Below, piece by piece: positions 56,217 through 61,017 of a DNA stretch of 61,017 bases (position 1 is the first letter of the stretch; each line of letters opens with the position of its first letter). The position numbers and the translations under genes were made by a program. Under the pieces are notes generated by a model, which saw only the letters and a list, made by a program, of their open reading frames with translations, did no database searches and had not been told where the DNA came from. Source of the stretch: Chara braunii (Eukaryota; Streptophyta; Charophyceae; Charales; Characeae); NCBI GenBank assembly GCA_003427395.1, contig BFEA01000256.1:1065896-1126912 (forward strand). Direction: 5' to 3'.

Positions 56217-56390
56217 AGAGATGCTGAACCCGGTTTCCAGCAGCAGGGAATTGTGCATCTCTTTTCGGGTAGGAACAAGTCAGGAAAAGAGGGAAAGGTG
56301 GACAACCGAGTGGCCGATTACCGTAGGTGGTTGTCGTATCCCACCCTTACAACAACCTGGGCTTAAAAAAAAAAAAAAAAAAAAAAAAAA
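56217..56390 (+). repeat. Poly(A)-tailed retroposon-like copy
   Basis: GATGCTGAACCCGGTTTCCAGCAG (split: GATGCTGAACCC then GGTTTCCAGCAG) at 56218-56243 resembles the reverse complement of the dispersed SINE-like motif. About 120 bases later ACAACCTGGGCTT leads into 26 A (56365-56390). Same arrangement as 60342-60484. Confidence 0.45.
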
Positions 56391-56833
56391 GGGAATCATT
56401 GAGCCCCCAAGGGCCTTGCCCTTCGTGGGATGATAAACTTAAGAAAATGTATTCGGGTCAGACCCTGTTAGTCAAAAGAGAAGGAGAAGGGAAGGATGAC
56501 CTGAAAATTCCACTGGACAATCTAACCACGGCTTCAACCTTCTTCCTTGCAAAATTTCTGGCCAACCTAGAAGATAAGATAATTAGTTAAGGGGGAAAAA
56601 AACACCGGGTTAAGGCCCTCCCGAACAGCATGATCAAGGACAAGGACGTAATATATACCCGCCATGCAAGCACGTGGGTTTTCTATGATGACGCCGCCTA
56701 CAAATTTGCCTGGATCAGGAAGCGTCTCACAACCCTCAAAGGATCAGAGGAGGGAGCATGGTACTTTTTCCTGATCCAACCTATCTCATCGACGGTCTTC
56801 ACAGTAATTGGTATGTTTGATTCAGATAAGTAA
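56391..56833 (+). pseudogene. Short unknown ORF with one in-frame stop
   Basis: Frame 2 reads KMYSGQTLLVKREGEGKDDL, STFFLAKFLANLEDKIIS, then TAA 56588, and continues in the same frame without shift: HRVKALPNSMIKDKDVIYTR, STWVFYDDAAYKFAWIRKRL, GAWYFFLIQPISSTVFTVIG and a stop at TAA 56831. Composition and length of the two halves suggest one protein of about 145 residues broken by a single nonsense change (CAA to TAA would do it). It starts directly after a poly(A) run, so its 5' part is probably lost. Family unknown. Confidence 0.45.
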
Positions 56834-57039
56834 ATCATGGATTCATGGCGGAGCATACCCTGCGAGCGTTCGGAGGTCTGGATTTTCCCTTGGTCCCCCC
56901 TGAAACAACAAAAGCGAGAGGAGAAGCGGGAACAATTAATGACAGATGATTGTTGAGTGGAGTTTCGTCACGTGCCCACAAAAATTCAAGGGGCCTTCGT
57001 ATAGGAACTCACTCAAAAATACGAGATCGTCGATTCCAT

Positions 57040-57110
57040 TGACCCCCTGGGTCGAACCCACAACCTCCTAAATGCCACTTGCGTGCCTAACCAACTCATT
57101 TAGGTCACTG
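57040..57110 (-). tRNA. tRNA-like sequence (degenerate tRNA or tRNA-derived SINE head)
   Basis: On the minus strand TGACCTA (57110 side) can pair with GGGGTCA (57040 side) as an acceptor stem. An A-box-like TGAGTTGGTTAGG and a good B-box GGTTCGACCC with a T-arm hairpin (GTGGGTTCGACCCA) are in the right order and spacing. The anticodon arm is not clean, so a functional tRNA is unlikely. A tRNA pseudogene or the 5' end of a SINE is more likely. Confidence 0.5.
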
Positions 57111-57183
57111 AATCTGCACGTTTTGGGGTCCCTACTTAAGGAGGTGATAAGAGCACCCTCCTTAAGTAGGTCCCGGTGTTGAA

Positions 57184-57238
57184 GGCTCCATCTATTGCTG
57201 GGGAGCAACACCTGCCGGAAATTGGGTCCAGCGTCCCA
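57184..57238 (-). repeat. SINE-like dispersed motif, copy
   Basis: GGCTCCATCTATTGCTGGGG, AGCAACACCTG, GGGTCCAGCGTCCCA. Matches the copies at 46858-46912, 57438-57491 and 45787-45828, and at 60342-60395 on the opposite strand. Confidence 0.7.
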
Positions 57239-57401
57239 GTACACATCAATTTCTGTGTTTACATGATTATGCAGCACCCGAACTAGGTGCGCCTTCTGTG
57301 TAATCTGTCACCAAGTGCGTTTATGTGCGTTTATGTGTCCGTAAAGGCTATTGGTACGGTGCTGGAGCTTGGGTCCAGTGTCCCCATGGAATAGTACTCC
57401 T

Positions 57402-57491
57402 TTTTTTTCTTTTTTTTCTTTTTTTACTGGGAACAAAGCTCCAATCTATTCATGGGGAGCAGCACATGCTAGGAATCGGGCCCAGCGTCCC
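57402..57491 (-). repeat. SINE-like dispersed motif, copy with poly(T)
   Basis: A T-rich run (57402-57425) followed by AAGCTCCAATCTATTCATGG and GGGCCCAGCGTCCCA (57438-57491). On the minus strand this is motif then poly(A), as expected of a retroposon. Confidence 0.65.
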
Positions 57492-57607
57492 ATATAGAAA
57501 TTTACATAGAATTTTGAAGGAATTTTGAAAGCTTGCGATACCGGGGCCACTACCTGGCTTAGGCTAAGAGCTAGATTAAGAAATACAAACAAGGTACCGA
57601 AAATAGG

Positions 57608-58436
57608 CAAAAATTTCAGGAAAAGACTCAAAGCCCCCTCCATCCTCTTTATCTCACTCCAACAAGTCTTATTGCAGCAAAGCCACCATCTCTTCTGCTG
57701 CTGTTCCCTATTACCATCCTACCAACTGGCCCCCTCACTAGTAGGACACTTGATATCCAACCATCTTCTCCCACTCACCTAGGCAAAGTTTCAAAAAACG
57801 TATCAGAAACCCCCATCTATTCTCTTTACCTCACTCCGGCAAGACTTACTGCAGCAAAGCCACCATCTCTGCTGCTGTTGTACCCTATTTTCATCCCACC
57901 AGCTAACCCATTCACTGGTAGGACGCCTGATATCCCGCCATCTACTTCCAACACCAACGAGTGTCGTTCTGACCGCAAATCTATGAATATAACAGCCAGA
58001 AGCAAGTGAATATAATTTTGAAGGTTTAAGATACCGGGGCCATTACTCGGCTTTGGCGAAAAGAAAACAGTCAGCCCTCCTCTCATTTTCTTTCACCCCC
58101 TACTCTTCTTCATCTCCCGAAGAGCCGACCTCCTCCACCGCATAGTTCAAGAGAGAAGAACAATAAACCAATAACCTCACAAAAATCCCATAGCGATGAA
58201 AAACAAACTTCAAAATTTCCTCTTCCTACGACAGACCAACCTCCTCCACCACATAGTTCGAAGGAGGAGGAAGAAGTAGTTCACTCCATCGCAAAACAGG
58301 CACAACACCCTAACCTCTCATCCCCTAACCACCTTCTGGCGCAGACTTATGACAACTAAGCCACCATCTCAACTGCAGTTATGCCCTAATCCAATCCCGC
58401 CAGCTAGCCCTCCTCACCAGCAGGACGCAATGTTAC
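57608..58436. repeat. Three degenerate ~140-175-bp repeats
   Basis: Copies at about 57608-57770, 57783-57945 and 58296-58436 share CTCACTCC, GCAGCAAAGCCACCATCTC, CTGCTG and GTAGGACRC-type words in the same order. The first two are tandem (period ~175 bp). GATACCGGGGCCAYTACYYGG occurs beside them at about 57538 and 58031. No coding capacity. Confidence 0.7.
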
Positions 58437-58660
58437 CAATCAAAAAAAAAAAAACCTTCCCCCCCCCACTTCAGTCTCATGCCAGTTCCATAGGCAGGTA
58501 AAAGACAACTGATCCCCACTCTTCCTAGACCCCCTTATTCAACTGCATCCCGTGACAAGCCGACCTCCTCCACCCATAGTTCGTGAGATGAAGAAAAGTG
58601 AAAGCAGACAACCCTCGACTTCCTCTTGCGACAAACCGATCTCCTCCACCACATAGTTCG
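58118..58660. repeat. Four dispersed copies of the CCTCCTCCAC motif
   Basis: Motif GAGCCGACCTCCTCCACC followed by RCATAGTTC is found at 58118-58148, 58229-58260, 58551-58583 (with a 1-2-base deletion) and 58629-58660. It is the reverse complement of the motif in the 49780-49966 hairpin. Sequence between copies is not conserved. Confidence 0.8.
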
Positions 58661-60300
58661 TAGAAGAAAAATGAAAGTATCCACCATCTGAAACTTGCCA
58701 ACCCTACCCTCAGATACTGATCAGAACCTTCACCTGCATGCCCCAAACCAGAACTAACTCATGATGGGAGGTAAACTTCATGCAATCCAAATTTAAAATT
58801 GAGTTAGAGTCACTATTGAGAATCAAGTTCTAGAGATTAGAATGCGAAGTCTGATTCACGGGTATCAGTATCAAGAGACTGACGAATAGAAAAAACAGAA
58901 TACAAAGTATTTCAATTTTCAAAATAGGGAAACAATTTCCAAATTAAGAGTTAGACATATGCAATGACTTTTAGATTTGGGTATCCAAAGGGATTTTCGA
59001 ATCTGATTCCCAAACCACGGTTTGAGAATCGTGGAATAATCCAGTTAGGGTGATGGATTTAGTTAGGAGATGTAATCAGGAAAACACACTCGAATTTATG
59101 GTTGATATGTGATTGATATCAGGGGTAGGAAATCAGAGCACGGATTTCAGGCGTATTGGAATTAAATTCCGATTTACGAAATCAAGGATAAGGAGTGATC
59201 CAGAAAATGGTTACGAGGATCAAATTCAAAAACTTATACAGAAGATCAAACAAGGATTTTACATGCAACCACGATTAGGCATCTGAGGCACGAACTAGAG
59301 AAATCAGGGGAGGGAGGGTAAGGAGAAAGTCGTGAGGGAACGTTCCTCTCCCCATGGATAGGATTCTAGTACTACATGCGGCCCTTGGCAATGAAGGCTG
59401 TGTGTCTCAACCCACAAACCATGAATACGAAGTCCAGCTTGAACGGTAAGATACTGCATGCTGCTCGTCTTCATTCCTTTCGCCGCCTATCTCCTTCAAC
59501 AGCCCTCCACAATCCTCATCATCCTCTTATCACAAGATGTTCTATCATATCGTCAGGAAGAATCCAGAGGTCCCATGTAGAACACACTACAAAACGATAC
59601 TGTTTCACTTGAGTAACAATACTCCTGAAATAGCTGTGTAATGAGTTGTATTCTGTGCCCAGGCTGGCTATCTATTTTGTGCGATTTGTCTCCATATGCT
59701 CGTAAGAAGTAAAATTACGATGTGAAATAATTACCGCCAGCGTTTTCAGTGTTTTGTGTATCAAACCAAGGTTAGAAGGCCTGTACCGTTCTGTGATCAC
59801 TCGACACCCTGATTTTGACCCACCTGGTTTTGCCCTTCGCCTGTTCTCTAGGTAACCTCAAGAAAGCTATGTTTGCAGGGGTCCCCTGTATAAGCCTTAG
59901 GAGTAGTGCTAGGTAGGTAGCGAAGGTGAATTGAAAGAATTTGAAAGATGATGAAAGATTTGAGAGAAAAATATACTGTAATTAAAAAAAAAAAAGATAT
60001 CTCCTGCCCGCCCTCTCTCCCTTGATGACGCAAAGGTTGTGCCTTTCAGAGCCCACAAAAAATCTTATCCCCATAGCGTTTACACATTGTATTCCCCCCG
60101 TGCCCTGAGCTCACATGCCCCAAAGGACAAGCTGCGGAACATCCCGGCCTCTGGCGCCCCTCCGGAGACCGGGCACCACTCTAGCAGAACATATGACAAT
60201 ACAACACTGGTGGAACAGGATAGAATCTTCGGAAGATCAGCTGCACAGTTAACTCCCCAACTTACCGGGGCAGTCAATGCTGGCAGCAAAGACCTTACTT
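58661..60300. other. No gene recognised
   Basis: A+T-rich; 58780-59280 has many short GATTTCG/GAATC-type words but no clear period. A poly(A) of 12 lies at about 59984. No credible ORF, RNA gene or domain seen. Confidence 0.4.
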
Positions 60301-60341
60301 ATCCCTTACTTACTCTTGTCCTACTTCTCAAATTGGACACT

Positions 60342-60484
60342 AGGGATGCTGGACCCGTTTTCCAGCAGGTGTGGCTCCCCACCAATATATTGGAGCAACC
60401 GGATCGCGTACTAGGGGAGGATGCTTGTATCACCCCCCCTAGTGACGCTGCCCCGGGCTTTGGTAAAAAAAAAAAAAAAAAAAA
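60342..60484 (+). repeat. SINE-like retroposon with poly(A) tail
   Basis: The best-preserved member: GGGATGCTGGACCCGTTTTC, AGGTGTGGCTCCCCACC, TATTGGAGC, then about 70 unique bases ending CGCTGCCCCGGGCTTTGGT and 20 A (60465-60484). Short body, poly(A) tail and several copies in both orientations fit a SINE. No clear internal promoter was seen in this part. Confidence 0.6.
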
Positions 60485-61017
60485 GTTCACGTCTGATACA
60501 TCCTGAGTGGTAGACACTGAGGTAGGACAGTGGAGTAGGAGTGCGCCTGGAGAAATTACGAAAGAGGTAGGTTGGGAGGGAGTCCTATAGGATTACAGGG
60601 CCTCTACCACATGGCCGAGTGCCGAAGGTGACTGTCATATGTCTGGCCGTTCTCTTGTCCGCACTGAACTAGGCCCGTCTTGTCTTGTTTCTTTCTTTCT
60701 TTCTTTCTTTTTTCACCTTTCACTATCAACCTACCGCTACTCCAAAGGGGACCACTGCAAGCATAGCTACCTCTCACAATTAAACCACGAGTACTTGGCC
60801 CAGCTATTGATGCCGAGCCGGGATACCCCCTGCGTGCCAAGTTTTGCCGAGCCGCTGGGGCACCGTTTCGTTTTCATTTTGGCTGGCGCTTCCAGCCATT
60901 GTGGTTCAGTGGCCCGAAGCCCGCAACTACTGGTGCGTTAACGGGAATCGCCCGCGGCCAATAGCTGGGCCAAGTACTGGTGGTTTAAGGGGATGCATGC
61001 TGGCCCCTGTCCTTTTT
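60485..61017. other. No gene; short shared repeat with 46.4 kb
   Basis: 60828-60870 (GTGCCAAGTTTTGCCGAGCC, GCTGGGGCAC) resembles 46420-46465 (CGCCGAGTTTTGCTGAACCG, ACTGGGGCA), so another dispersed repeat is present. No coding region recognised. Confidence 0.45.

Overview
This window is repeat-dominated eukaryotic nuclear DNA with no intact, clearly expressed host gene. Several things point to a streptophyte (plant-lineage) genome, most plausibly a charophyte alga such as Chara: Ty3/gypsy chromovirus-type retrotransposons with C-terminal chromodomains, an initiator-Met-tRNA primer-binding site, interstitial CCCTAAA (Arabidopsis-type) telomere words, and a trihelix (Myb/SANT-like) transcription-factor pseudogene of a type I recall as numerous in Chara. 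The species call is inference. Assembly gaps (Ns) are at 20926-20965 and 42997-43187, with single Ns at 14137 and 26021.

Layout, left third. 1-4153 is the pol half of gypsy element 1 (protease, RT, RNase H with a proline-rich insertion, integrase, chromodomain), all in one frame but broken by stop codons. 5465-5822 and 14415-~15890 are two halves of one Helitron Rep/helicase. They are split by a complete gypsy element 2 (5823-14414) with two LTRs, a primer-binding site, a purine tract and a 4-bp target duplication. Its leader carries an array of TGACGTGGCA words. 15836-17818 is a long, unrecognised minus-strand frame.

Middle. 19.3-21.6 kb is GC-rich palindromic and pyrimidine-rich low-complexity DNA plus a 50-bp tandem repeat built on CCCTAAA. 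22.1-25.7 kb holds decayed coding stretches of unknown identity. 26192-33084 is gypsy element 3 (gag to 3' LTR, no 5' LTR found). Its LTR interrupts a fragment of a different reverse transcriptase (33085-33385). That fragment abuts a minus-strand LINE (33385-36925), which is itself split by a ~976-bp insertion. 37719-38885 is a satellite with alternating 121/111-bp monomers.

Right half. 39802-41802 (minus) is the trihelix pseudogene. 42321-45208 contains an unclassified DNA-transposon-like unit with terminal inverted repeats and a second partial copy. The rest is microsatellites, minisatellites (135-bp Asn-coding, ~53-bp GC-rich), a dispersed GGAGGAGG-containing motif present seven times, SINE-like poly(A) retroposons sharing a ~54-bp motif, one tRNA-like sequence, and small decayed ORFs.

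The genes do not form a pathway. The window records successive nested insertions and their decay by nonsense and frameshift mutation. Domain calls rest on motif recognition by eye; no database search was run.
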